This document shows positions 24,805 to 33,593 of a DNA stretch of 49,553 nucleotides, in pieces. Position numbers and translations under genes: made by a program. How positions within the stretch are numbered: position 1 is the first letter of the stretch; every line of letters begins with the position of its first letter. Source of the DNA: MHLP01 sp043736515 (lineage in GTDB: Bacteria; Patescibacteriota; Minisyncoccia; Phycocordibacterales; UBA6899). The notes below the pieces were generated by a model. That model worked only from the letters and a program-made list of their open reading frames with translations. It did no database searches and had not been told where the DNA came from. The stretch is from contig JAYTCK010000045.1 in NCBI GenBank assembly GCA_043736515.1, positions 1 through 49,553 of the forward strand, given 5' to 3'.

Positions 24805-26316
24805 ATGAAAATTTGTTTTTTTCTCCAGCGCCGTTTTGCTTACATTGGCCACGCCATGGCATGTAATATTAAAGAGTATTCACCCGGAGCCGAATTTTGC
24901 GCTGTGGTGCAATCGCGATTAAGTCTCGAGTTTATTCAGGCTCAGAAAGATATTACCTATACTTCCGTTCTGTTTGACGAAGATGTGCACCGCACACTTT
25001 ATAAAGAAGAACTTGACCTTGAGTATTTAAAGAGCATTGAAAAAGAATACGGCATCCCAAATCTTTGGCCATACCTCTATATTGATCGCGTCATTATGAA
25101 CGGTCAGCTTGTGCGCGAATACCCTTTCAACCATCCCACACTCTCGTATCGAGACATGCAGCGATGTCTTCAGGTAAACGCAAAAGCAATTATTGAATTT
25201 CTTGAAAAAGAAAAGCCAGACGCAGTTGTCATTTCTGTTGTTGGGTCTGTAGCAAGTACCATGCTCTATCACCTTGCAAAAAAGAAAGGCATCCAGGTTA
25301 TTAATATTGAATTCGCTCGGATCGGGAACCGTATCGCATATTCCGAAGATGATCGAACGTTCACGTGGGTAAAAAAACGCTTTGATGAAATCCAGGGTGG
25401 CCGCGTGTCAGCAGAGTTGGAATCAGCAAAAAAGTTTTTAGCAGAATTTCGTAATAATCCCGCCCCTTACGACGCAGAACATCAGCAAGAATACTATGGT
25501 AAAAAAGGTCGTTTCACGGCCTTGAAATTTTTGCATCCCAAACGACTGAGCAAAAACATTCCGTGGCACATCAAGACGTTTTTTGGTGACATCCGCAAGC
25601 GCAAAAATAAAGACTACATTGATATTTTTATCTGGTGGGCACTGTGGGACAAATTGAATCGTACCATTCGTAGCGTTATTGGCTTCGCGGATTTTTATAC
25701 TAAACCGGATTGGGGAGAGCGATTTGCGTATTTTCCACTCCACACAGAACCAGAAATTGCGATGATGCGCTATGCTCCGTACTACCCAAACCAACAAGAG
25801 CTTATCAGAGCGATCGCGCATGCCCTTCCCATTGATATGCTCCTCTATGTTAAAGAGCACCCGGGTATGGTCGGGTATCGTACACGTGCATATTATAAAG
25901 AGCTGTTAAAAATTCCCAATGTTCGCTTAATCAGCCCGAATGTTCCCGGTAATGATTTATCCCGACAAGCAGCGTTGACCACCACCATAACGAGTACCGC
26001 GGGCTGGGAAGCACTGTTGTGTAAAAAACCAGTAATAACCTTTGGGGACGCTTATTACAACGATGTTCCTGGGGTTTTGCGGTGCCGGGGGTTTGAAGAA
26101 CTACCCCATCTTGTAAAACAGCAATTAAACGAATGGGAAAATAATGATCAAACGCTACTCAATTACATAAGTGCATTATTGGAAGATTCTGTTGCTGTTG
26201 ACTTTGCTGCACTGTGGAATGAGGCAGCCCCCTTTGAAAAAATAGTAAGTGACACGGGTATGATAAATTTATCACGCGTTTTGGCAGATAAAATTAAACA
26301 CAATAAGCCTCAGTGA
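24805..26316 (+). CDS. KpsC/KpsS-like capsule-type glycosyltransferase
   Basis: 503 residues with a C-terminal half typical of capsule_synth (PF05159-like) proteins: FPLHTEPE (~313), LYVKEHPGM (~350) and ITSTAGWEALLCKKPVITFG (~395-415). KpsC/KpsS make the Kdo linker of bacterial capsules; related enzymes could transfer other 2-keto-acid sugars. Since a nonulosonic synthase is close by, such a sugar is a plausible donor, but this is inference. The N-terminal half has FAYIGHAMA and no signal peptide. No lipid A genes were seen in the window. It precedes the flippase by nine bases. Confidence 0.75.
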   Translation: MKICFFLQRRFAYIGHAMACNIKEYSPGAEFCAVVQSRLSLEFIQAQKDITYTSVLFDEDVHRTLYKEELDLEYLKSIEKEYGIPNLWPYLYIDRVIMNGQLVREYPFNHPTLSYRDMQRCLQVNAKAIIEFLEKEKPDAVVISVVGSVASTMLYHLAKKKGIQVINIEFARIGNRIAYSEDDRTFTWVKKRFDEIQGGRVSAELESAKKFLAEFRNNPAPYDAEHQQEYYGKKGRFTALKFLHPKRLSKNIPWHIKTFFGDIRKRKNKDYIDIFIWWALWDKLNRTIRSVIGFADFYTKPDWGERFAYFPLHTEPEIAMMRYAPYYPNQQELIRAIAHALPIDMLLYVKEHPGMVGYRTRAYYKELLKIPNVRLISPNVPGNDLSRQAALTTTITSTAGWEALLCKKPVITFGDAYYNDVPGVLRCRGFEELPHLVKQQLNEWENNDQTLLNYISALLEDSVAVDFAALWNEAAPFEKIVSDTGMINLSRVLADKIKHNKPQ

Positions 26317-26325
26317 CCAACATCA

Positions 26326-27846
26326 ATGAATCATCAAATTAAACAACCTAAGGGGTCGACTGATCCTGTTATTCCCAGTGACATTCTGCAAAAATCACTT
26401 TCTGCTGGCCACTGGTTTTTCCTTGATGTCGTTATGCAGAAAGTCCTTATTTTTGGGTCGTTTTTTATTACTGCAAGACTCCTTACTCCAGAAGATTTTG
26501 GTATTATTGCTTTGGCGATGATCTATCCTCATCTTCTTGATTCACTGACTGCCATTGCGTTTGACCTTGCCATAACGCAGAAAAAAGATGGGGAAGAAAA
26601 ACCCTACCTCAATGCGGTCTGGACATTTAACCTCTTGCGACTTGGCCTTGTGTTCTGTGTTGTTTTTTTGTCCGCTACGTTTGCTGCAGATTTTTTCAAT
26701 GCTTCCCATGCAGTTTTTCTTTTTCAACTAAGCACGCTTCCTCTCCTTTTTCAGGCAATGAGCAATATCGGACAAATATATTTTTTTCGCAATATTGATC
26801 TTAAAAAAGTTTTTATTCGAGATATGTTCCATTATGGAACAGCCGCAGTGGTTTCAATTGTCGGAGCAATACTATTGCATTCATATTGGGCGCTTTTTAT
26901 CGGAAGCGTATCGGGCATCTTCGTTGCGGCAGTATCAACATACTTTCTCAGTAGCTACCGCCCTCGTGTCGATTTCAAACTACAAAAACTGAGACCCTTG
27001 CTCAAATACAGTGAGTGGGTATTTGGACAGGGTATAGTCACTCGCATTGCGCAGACACTCGAAGATACGCTCGTTGGACATTTCACCAATGCAACAAGTG
27101 TGGGGTTCTATAGCAAAGCAAAATCCCTTGCATATGCACCAACTTCCCCTCTTGGAAACATCATCAGTAAAATTGGTTTTTCGGCCATAGTTGCGGTGCA
27201 AGATTCCTTGTCTCGCGTGCGTGAGGGATTTTACAAGAGTTTCGACCTTGCAACCGCTGTCGCCCTTCCTTTTGTTGCGGCGATTTGGATTGCGGGTGAC
27301 CGCTTGGTGTTAATCGTCCTCGGACCTACGTGGCTTGGTATTACCCCCCTTCTCGGGATTCTTGTCGTTGTGGCGGCACTCAATTCTTCAATTCTCAATA
27401 TCTCCACTGCAATGCTAAATGCACTGGGCAAGCCACAGCTTGTGTTTCGATTGAATATGCTTTCACTTGTATGTGCAGTCATTTTTTTGCCGCTGCTCGT
27501 TGTGCAAAATGGGATACAGGGCGCGGCAACAGCGATTCTGCTCACCTCAATAGCAGTAAACACCTACTCTCTGTTTCTCATTAATAAAATTATTGACCCG
27601 AGTTGGATTCGGCTTGGAGGAAGCGCTGCGGTTACTCTTTTCGCTGCGTCACTTCCTCTTTTATTTACTCCCCTACTTCTTAAGTTTGAACTCACCAATA
27701 CCACTTGGGGCTTTTTACTCATCGGAGTATTGATGGGTATTTTGTACATATCAACAATACTATTTTTTGGTAAATTTTTTCAAAAAGGGCCCTACGGTAC
27801 ACTTTTGATAATCCTACAATCTTTTCACAAACGGGGGCAGAAATAA
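26326..27846 (+). CDS. Wzx-type lipid-linked oligosaccharide flippase
   Basis: 506 residues with about 12-14 hydrophobic segments in two halves, the MOP-superfamily polysaccharide transporter layout (WzxC-like). LLTPEDFGIIALAM (~52-65) and AKSLAYAPTSPLGNIISKIGFSA (~263) match the family. It flips undecaprenyl-linked oligosaccharides to the outer face for polymerisation, presumably by the Wzy-like protein at 1.7 kb. Fourth gene of the rightward run. Confidence 0.93.
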   Translation: MNHQIKQPKGSTDPVIPSDILQKSLSAGHWFFLDVVMQKVLIFGSFFITARLLTPEDFGIIALAMIYPHLLDSLTAIAFDLAITQKKDGEEKPYLNAVWTFNLLRLGLVFCVVFLSATFAADFFNASHAVFLFQLSTLPLLFQAMSNIGQIYFFRNIDLKKVFIRDMFHYGTAAVVSIVGAILLHSYWALFIGSVSGIFVAAVSTYFLSSYRPRVDFKLQKLRPLLKYSEWVFGQGIVTRIAQTLEDTLVGHFTNATSVGFYSKAKSLAYAPTSPLGNIISKIGFSAIVAVQDSLSRVREGFYKSFDLATAVALPFVAAIWIAGDRLVLIVLGPTWLGITPLLGILVVVAALNSSILNISTAMLNALGKPQLVFRLNMLSLVCAVIFLPLLVVQNGIQGAATAILLTSIAVNTYSLFLINKIIDPSWIRLGGSAAVTLFAASLPLLFTPLLLKFELTNTTWGFLLIGVLMGILYISTILFFGKFFQKGPYGTLLIILQSFHKRGQK

Positions 27847-27893
27847 AAAGAAACCTACTCGCCTAAACATAATAAAAACAGTAATATACAATC

Positions 27894-29111
27894 ATGAACT
27901 GCGCGGTCTGTCGGAGCACCAACCTTACAAAATTTCTTTCACTGGGACACCAACCTCCCAGTGATGCATTTTTAGATAAGCAAAATTTAGAACAGCCGGA
28001 GACTACCTTTCCCCTCGATCTTTACTTCTGCTCAGACTGCGCCCTCGTACAACTTGGCTATGCGGTTGATCCCGAAATTTTGTTTCGCGACTACGTATAC
28101 AATAGCGGGACCAACAATAGCTTAAAGGTGAACTTTGCTGCCCTGGTGGAAAAAATTGTTACAGAATACAAACTTACCGAAAATGATCTGGCGGTCGATG
28201 TCGGATCAAATGACGGAACGCTCCTTGAGAACTATATTGCGCACAAGGTAAAAATACTTGGCATCGATCCTTCAAGCAGCACCTCGATCGCTATCGAAAA
28301 GGGCATCCCCACTATTGTCGACTTTTTCAATAAATCAACTTCGGAAAAAGCTGTTACGATGTACGGTAAAGCAAAAGTGATCACAGCAACGAATGTTTTT
28401 GCGCATGTCGCAGCTCTTGATTCGTTTATGAATGGCATTACTGCTCTTTTGGCTGATGATGGAATTTTCATTACTGAGTCGGGGTATGTCGTAGATATGG
28501 TCGAGGGTATGCAATATGATTCGATCTATCATGAACACCTGCGCTATTACTCCCTCAAGCCGCTTATTAAACTTTTTGAAGGATACGGAATGGAGATTAT
28601 CGATATCGAGCACATCACCACTCACGGGGGGTCAATTCGGGTCTATGCAGCACGGAAAGATACGCAGAAAATAAATACTCGGGTAAGCGAGTGTCTCGAA
28701 AAAGAACGCGCGACAGGGTATCACGATATTGCGCTGTATCATGCATTTGCAAAAAACATTATTCTGACAAAATTTAAGCTACTCGATATTATTTTTTCGC
28801 TTAAAAAAGAGGGCGCTCGGATTGTGGGGATCGGGGCTCCGGCAAAAGGAAATACGCTTCTTAATTTTTGTAAAATTGATAGCGATATGATCAGCTACCT
28901 CACCGAAAAGAGTGCGCTGAAAATAGGTTTATTCTCTCCGGGGATGCACATACCCGTCATTGACGAACAGCGGATGCTTGAAGAGCAGCCCGAAGCAGCC
29001 CTTATACTTTCGTGGAATATCGCGGAAGAATTAAAGACGAAACTACGAAGTCTCGGGTATCGAGGGAAATTTATCACTCCTAATCCTATACCAAGGATAC
29101 TTGAGGATTAA
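27894..29111 (+). CDS. sugar C-methyltransferase (NovU/TylCIII-type), copy 1
   Basis: 405 residues in three parts: an N-terminal zinc-binding segment (Cys3, Cys6, Cys46, Cys49), a SAM-binding core (AVDVGSNDGTLL, ~100-111) and a C-terminal nucleotide-binding part (GIGAPAKGNTLLNFC). The YHEHLRYYS motif holds the His-Glu-His site typical of 3-C-methyltransferases, and THGGSIR follows. These enzymes methylate a keto-sugar nucleotide at C-3. An aldo/keto reductase follows by nine bases and would reduce the methylated keto-sugar. TAATAT lies six bases before the ATG. Confidence 0.88.
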   Translation: MNCAVCRSTNLTKFLSLGHQPPSDAFLDKQNLEQPETTFPLDLYFCSDCALVQLGYAVDPEILFRDYVYNSGTNNSLKVNFAALVEKIVTEYKLTENDLAVDVGSNDGTLLENYIAHKVKILGIDPSSSTSIAIEKGIPTIVDFFNKSTSEKAVTMYGKAKVITATNVFAHVAALDSFMNGITALLADDGIFITESGYVVDMVEGMQYDSIYHEHLRYYSLKPLIKLFEGYGMEIIDIEHITTHGGSIRVYAARKDTQKINTRVSECLEKERATGYHDIALYHAFAKNIILTKFKLLDIIFSLKKEGARIVGIGAPAKGNTLLNFCKIDSDMISYLTEKSALKIGLFSPGMHIPVIDEQRMLEEQPEAALILSWNIAEELKTKLRSLGYRGKFITPNPIPRILED

Positions 29112-29120
29112 TCTCATCAT

Positions 29121-29915
29121 ATGCAAAATATTCCACTCCTCGGCATGGGAACATGGGGCATGGGCGGCAAATTTGAACGCGATGCTAGTAATTTTGATGA
29201 ATCAGTCCTCGCCTTGCGCTATGGATTATCGCTCGGAATAAACCTCATTGATGTAGCTGAAATTTATGGGGAAGGCCTCTCAGAAGAGATCGTTGGTAAA
29301 GCTATCGAGTCATGCGAAAGAGAAGATGTGTATGTCATAAGCAAAGTATGGAAAGCAAATCTCCATTATGATGATGTGTTAAAAGCCGCTGAAGGAAGTC
29401 TGCAAAGACTTGGCACAGACCATATTGATCTCTACCTCATTCATTGGCCAAACGAAGAGATTCCGTTAAAAGAAACGATCGCAGCAATGGAGGTGCTGCT
29501 CGCGCAAAAAAAGATACGCGCAATCGGTTTGAGTAACTTTTTGGTGCCCCAAATAAAAGAAGCGCAAAGTTATCTTACAAACGCCACAATCGCAGCCAAC
29601 CAGATCGAATACAATTTAGGTGCACAGAGTGCGGATTTAGATATCATCCCCTATTGTAGAGATAATGATATCCGAGTAATCGGGTATCGACCTTTTGCAA
29701 AAGGCATACTAGCCAGCAACGCAAGTGTGCTCCAAAATGAACTCGCAAAAAAGTACAACAAAACTCCAAATCAGATCGCACTCAATTGGTTGATTGCGCA
29801 AGGTATCACTGCGATTCCCAAAGCAAGCAGTCATGAACATCTCAAAGAGAACGCCGGTGCACTGGGCTGGCAACTCAGTGAGGCAGATGTAGAGCTTTTA
29901 CGCTCAAGCAAATAA
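29121..29915 (+). CDS. aldo/keto reductase
   Basis: 264 residues of the AKR TIM barrel. The catalytic tetrad is visible: Asp44 and Tyr49 in NLIDVAEIYG, Lys75 in VISKVW, His108 in LIHWP. Length is a little short of the usual ~280-320 but complete in outline. It is nine bases after the C-methyltransferase, so it most likely reduces a keto-sugar nucleotide made in that pathway, but AKR specificity cannot be read here. Confidence 0.88.
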   Translation: MQNIPLLGMGTWGMGGKFERDASNFDESVLALRYGLSLGINLIDVAEIYGEGLSEEIVGKAIESCEREDVYVISKVWKANLHYDDVLKAAEGSLQRLGTDHIDLYLIHWPNEEIPLKETIAAMEVLLAQKKIRAIGLSNFLVPQIKEAQSYLTNATIAANQIEYNLGAQSADLDIIPYCRDNDIRVIGYRPFAKGILASNASVLQNELAKKYNKTPNQIALNWLIAQGITAIPKASSHEHLKENAGALGWQLSEADVELLRSSK

Positions 29916-30082
29916 TAGGCTCGCACAGCACAAAATTTCTTCCACAAGGTGGTACTTTACCGTGCTACTTTTTCTTAATCTGGAAGGTTAAAAACAGTGA
30001 AATCATTTAAAGAAAAAAATTACTGTGCACACAAAACATGACACAATATTTTAAAAAACGTAAATAGTTATTTTAGTGATTC
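29916..30082 (+). other. intergenic region before gmd
   Basis: No ORF supported. A nested hairpin is possible: AGCAC with GTGCT around CCAC-aag-GTGG, followed by a short T run near 29990, which could terminate the upstream genes. The rest is A/T-rich and leads into the gmd promoter. Confidence 0.3.
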
Positions 30083-30091
30083 TGTTATAAC
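30083..30091 (+). promoter_or_regulatory. gmd promoter, extended -10
   Basis: TGTTATAAC, a TGn extension with a TATAAC box, 11 bases before the gmd ATG. No clear -35 seen. Confidence 0.4.
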
Positions 30092-30102
30092 ATAACACCA
30101 CC

Positions 30103-31236
30103 ATGGCAAAAACAAAGCAAAAAAAGGCACTTATTACTGGCATCACGGGACAGGACGGTTCGTATTTGGCGGGATTACTGCTTGAGAAGGGATACGAAGT
30201 ATACGGCATACAGCGACGAAGTTCCCTGCCCAATACTGATCGAGTGGATGAACTTTTTAGCAACAAAAAAAATGGGCGTTTTTTTATGCTTTATGGAGAT
30301 CTCACTGATAGTTCCAATCTTGCAAATATTATCCACAAAGTTCGCCCTGATGAGATCTACAACCTCGGTGCTCAAAGCCACGTCGGCATAAGTTTTGATG
30401 TTCCTGAATACACGGCAAATGTTGATGCGCTCGGACCGCTCCGTCTACTTGAAATCATTCGAGGTCTCGACTACCCAGTCAAATACTATCAAGCAAGCTC
30501 CTCAGAAATGTTTGGCAAGGTAGTTGAAACTCCACAAAGCGAGACGACTCCTTTTAACCCGCAGTCTCCCTATGGCGCATCGAAGGTATTCGCCTTTAAT
30601 GTTACCAAACTCTATCGGACAGGCTATGGAATATTTGCAGCAAACGGAATTTTGTTTAACCACGAATCTCCTCGCCGAGGACTTAATTTTGTTACCAGAA
30701 AGATTACCATCGGCCTTTCGCGGGTAAAACTAGGACTTCAACCCGTCCTTCGTATCGGCAACCTCGAATCGAAACGGGACTGGGGATATTCAAAAGATTA
30801 TGTCGAAGCCATCTGGCTTATTCTCCAGCAAAAAAAAGCTGACGATTATGTTATTGCAACTGGCGAAACTCACACGGTACGCGAATTCATCAATGAGGCA
30901 TCAAAACATCTCGATATGCATATTGAGTGGCGAGGAAAAGGCCTGAACGAAAAAGGGATTGATAAAATAACCGGCAAGGTTGTTGTTGAAGTGGACCCAC
31001 TTTATTTCAGACCAAATGAAGTTGACCTTTTGCTGGGCGACTCAAGAAAGGCGAAGAAAGTACTCGGCTGGAAACCAAAGGTCACCTTTAAGAAACTGGC
31101 GGAAATGATGGCGCTCGAAGACCTTGAATACGCAAAACGTGAAGCCATTCTTCGTACTCCCGTTGTTTCTCAGCGCAAATCTGCAAATTATGGACAAGAT
31201 ACTTTACAAAAACGAGCTCCTCGGAATAAGAATTAA
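30103..31236 (+). CDS. gmd: GDP-mannose 4,6-dehydratase
   Basis: 377 residues. It makes GDP-4-keto-6-deoxy-mannose from the ManC product, the entry to fucose, rhamnose or perosamine. SDR signatures are GITGQDGSYLA (13-23), NLGAQSHVG, SSSEMFGKV, YGASK with the Tyr-x3-Lys pair, FNHESPRRG and GYSKDYVEA. The C-terminal tail after ~365 is unusual and lies over the start of the following cupin gene (47-base overlap in another frame). No GDP-fucose synthase or perosamine aminotransferase was identified with certainty, so the end product is open. Confidence 0.94.
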   Translation: MAKTKQKKALITGITGQDGSYLAGLLLEKGYEVYGIQRRSSLPNTDRVDELFSNKKNGRFFMLYGDLTDSSNLANIIHKVRPDEIYNLGAQSHVGISFDVPEYTANVDALGPLRLLEIIRGLDYPVKYYQASSSEMFGKVVETPQSETTPFNPQSPYGASKVFAFNVTKLYRTGYGIFAANGILFNHESPRRGLNFVTRKITIGLSRVKLGLQPVLRIGNLESKRDWGYSKDYVEAIWLILQQKKADDYVIATGETHTVREFINEASKHLDMHIEWRGKGLNEKGIDKITGKVVVEVDPLYFRPNEVDLLLGDSRKAKKVLGWKPKVTFKKLAEMMALEDLEYAKREAILRTPVVSQRKSANYGQDTLQKRAPRNKN

Positions 31237-31579
31237 AAAACTGAAGAGTGGTTCAGTTGCCATTACGGAAAGTGGGGCTTCTTTGCAGCTCCTTACGCTA
31301 AAAAACAAGAAGGGTCACACAGTCACGCCGCATTACCACAAGTCAACAAAACGAGTGACGCATGAGCTACAAGAATGTATTGTAATTCTCAAAGGAAAAG
31401 TACGTGTCGATCTGTATGCTGCGGGGAATAAGGTCGTTAAGCGCGTGGTACTCAAGCAGGGAGAGGCGTTTATTACGATTTCTGGAGGACACAGTATTCA
31501 TTTTCTTGAAAACTCAGAGATTATTGAGACGAAAAACGGTCCGTTTGTAAGTGACCGAATGCCCATTGTATCCGCATGA
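31190..31579 (+). CDS. cupin-fold protein
   Basis: 129 residues of a single cupin: PHYHKSTKRVTHELQECIVI with metal-type His and Glu, GKVRVDLYAAGNKVV, GEAFITISGGHSIHF and IETKNGPF at the end. Small cupins like this occur often among glycan genes in Patescibacteria; the function is not established. The ATG at 31190 lies within the gmd coding region. A longer frame from 31124 exists, but its extra 22 residues do not resemble the family. Its stop overlaps the next ATG (ATGA). Confidence 0.75.
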   Translation: MDKILYKNELLGIRIKKLKSGSVAITESGASLQLLTLKNKKGHTVTPHYHKSTKRVTHELQECIVILKGKVRVDLYAAGNKVVKRVVLKQGEAFITISGGHSIHFLENSEIIETKNGPFVSDRMPIVSA

Positions 31580-32757
31580 AAATCCTTCTCCTGACGTCAA
31601 AATTAAACTTTAAAACAGCTGGAGGCTCCGTCATGGACCTTCACCTTAAGGCAAAGGGGCTCGTCGAGGCAGGGCACGAAGTCACCGTGGTGACAGCTTT
31701 TTCGCGTGCAAATATAATTTCTGATTCCCTCCCCTATGCGGTTATCGAGACAGACACCACAGCGCGAGGATTACTGGGAATACAGTACCATGGATACAAG
31801 ATCTTAAAAAAATACCAGTTGCATGCAGATGTGATGTATGTTGATGGTCAAATATTTATTTATGCAGGAGGCCTGTATCGTATGTTTGGAGGAAAGATTC
31901 CCGTGGTTCCTTTCTTTAATACGCGACTCAACTGCATGGGTGATACCTCAGGAAGTGCGAACACTACCCAATCATTCATCCAAAAAATAAAGAAGGCGCT
32001 CCGGCTTGCGATCGAGCACAAGATCGGAGTACCCATTGCCAACCGTTGCAATGCGTTCATTTTTAATACTCCACATGTGCAAGAGATATACCGCACGTTT
32101 GGCTTTGACACCAAAAGAAGTACGGTCATAGAAGATTTTGTGGACACGCAGAGTACCATCACGAAATACAGCATTACAAACGAGACAATTGCCCTTCAGC
32201 AGAAAACCAGTGGGGTGATCACCCTTTTTTCAACGGGCAGAATGCTCCCCGAAAAAGGCTTTGATATTATTGTGCGGGCGTTTGCATTGCTCCCCAATAA
32301 AGAAAAATACCACGTGATCCTTTCGGGTGGAGGGCCGGACAAAGAACGAATCGAAAAACTCATCAAAGAGATGAGGCTTGAAGAATATTTCACTCTTCCG
32401 GGTTGGGTGGACAAAGAAACCCTCGCCCATTATTTCCTTACCTCACAAATATTTATATTTCCCAAATGGTGGATCGAATATGGTTCAGCACTTTTGACCG
32501 AAGCACTGGCCTTCGGACTCCCCTGTATTATTCCCGGGGGCGGTGCACTCGAGTGGCTCACGGAGAGTAACTCACCTGTGTTTAAAAACGACGACCCAAA
32601 AGAGCTGGCACTGCGTATTTTAGAGCTGGGAGAAGATGAGAAACTCCGGATTTCCTATGGGATGAAGAGTCTCAAACGAGCGGAGACACTGGATTCCAGA
32701 AAACTTTCAAATAAACTTATTGCAATGCTCACCAAAATTGAGAGCGCGCGCGCCTAA
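31576..32757 (+). CDS. GT4-family glycosyltransferase
   Basis: 393 residues of the GT-B fold. The C-terminal half has FSTGRMLPEKGFDIIVRAF (~218-236), GGGPDKERIEKL, LPGWVDKETLAHYF and a donor-binding IEYGSALLTEALAFGLPCI (~298-316), the E-x7-E type motif. GT4 enzymes are retaining transferases, often mannosyl or glucosyl; a link with GDP-mannose is suggested by gmd and manC but not shown. Its stop overlaps the convergent FkbM gene by three bases, leaving no space for a terminator. Confidence 0.88.
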   Translation: MKILLLTSKLNFKTAGGSVMDLHLKAKGLVEAGHEVTVVTAFSRANIISDSLPYAVIETDTTARGLLGIQYHGYKILKKYQLHADVMYVDGQIFIYAGGLYRMFGGKIPVVPFFNTRLNCMGDTSGSANTTQSFIQKIKKALRLAIEHKIGVPIANRCNAFIFNTPHVQEIYRTFGFDTKRSTVIEDFVDTQSTITKYSITNETIALQQKTSGVITLFSTGRMLPEKGFDIIVRAFALLPNKEKYHVILSGGGPDKERIEKLIKEMRLEEYFTLPGWVDKETLAHYFLTSQIFIFPKWWIEYGSALLTEALAFGLPCIIPGGGALEWLTESNSPVFKNDDPKELALRILELGEDEKLRISYGMKSLKRAETLDSRKLSNKLIAMLTKIESARA

Positions 32758-33566
32758 GTGAGCTCGGTATTGGTCGCGAGATAGACCTTGGGGTGTGTCG
32801 GAGTGCGAACCACACTGAATCCTTTTTCTTTCAAAAATGTAATGAGCTCTTCTGCGGGGTGGTCCTTGTGGTCATGAATCTCAAGAGTAATATACCGCAC
32901 CATTTTGTAGACATCATCAGGAAGGGCAAATAAAAGATCATACTCCAATCCTTCAATGTCCATTTTAATGAGGTCGATGCGGGCAAGTTTATGCTCAGAA
33001 ATAATTTCCGGGATACTCGTGCAGCGAACTTTCTCACTTTTGGCGATATGCTCAGTTTCAACTTGATCAGCAATAAGACTGTGCGCAAACTCTTCGTCAG
33101 AGTAAGTCATCATTGCTTCTCCTGGTGCCACTGCCACTGCGAGTTGAAATGCCTTTACCTCGTTCTCAAGGTGATTAAGCGCAATATTTTTTTTGAGAAT
33201 TTCAAAATTAGTGCTGGCCGGTTCATAAGCAAATACGCGGGAAAGAGGAAAACACTTTTCAGCAAAAAGCGTGAAGGCGCCAATGTTTGCCCCGATGTCA
33301 AAAATTATGGGCGCGCTCCCAAGCGGTAAATCCTTGATCTGATAATCATCGCGCGAAAACATTTCGTGTACGACAACCCAATCCGGTCCAAAAATATTTC
33401 TTACATACACACTCGGTCCATTTCTGATCGTAATAATCTTCGCTTTCCCACCCAAACGATTTAGGGGCCAAACTAATGAATACCAATTACTATAGGCATT
33501 AATTCGAGACAAGACATGAGCAAAACGGGAAATAGAATTATTGTCCTCAGTGGTTATTTCATTCAT
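32754..33566 (-). CDS. FkbM-family SAM-dependent methyltransferase
   Basis: 270 residues. Motif I is IFDIGANIGAFTLFAEK (~88-104), and the FkbM hallmark DLIKMDIEGLEYDLL is near residue 195-210. FkbM enzymes O-methylate sugars or polyketides. It is the last gene of the leftward block and runs tail-to-tail with the GT4 gene. A perfect TATAAT (33579-33574) lies seven bases before the ATG, inside the 27-base gap after the GT-C gene, so it probably has its own promoter. Confidence 0.87.
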   Translation of the reverse strand: MNEITTEDNNSISRFAHVLSRINAYSNWYSLVWPLNRLGGKAKIITIRNGPSVYVRNIFGPDWVVVHEMFSRDDYQIKDLPLGSAPIIFDIGANIGAFTLFAEKCFPLSRVFAYEPASTNFEILKKNIALNHLENEVKAFQLAVAVAPGEAMMTYSDEEFAHSLIADQVETEHIAKSEKVRCTSIPEIISEHKLARIDLIKMDIEGLEYDLLFALPDDVYKMVRYITLEIHDHKDHPAEELITFLKEKGFSVVRTPTHPKVYLATNTELT

Positions 33567-33573
33567 AAGTGTG

Positions 33574-33579
33574 ATTATA
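33574..33579 (-). promoter_or_regulatory. -10 box of the FkbM gene
   Basis: Perfect TATAAT on the minus strand, seven bases before the ATG at 33566. No good -35 seen. Confidence 0.45.
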
Positions 33580-33593
33580 TTAGCATTCCTATC

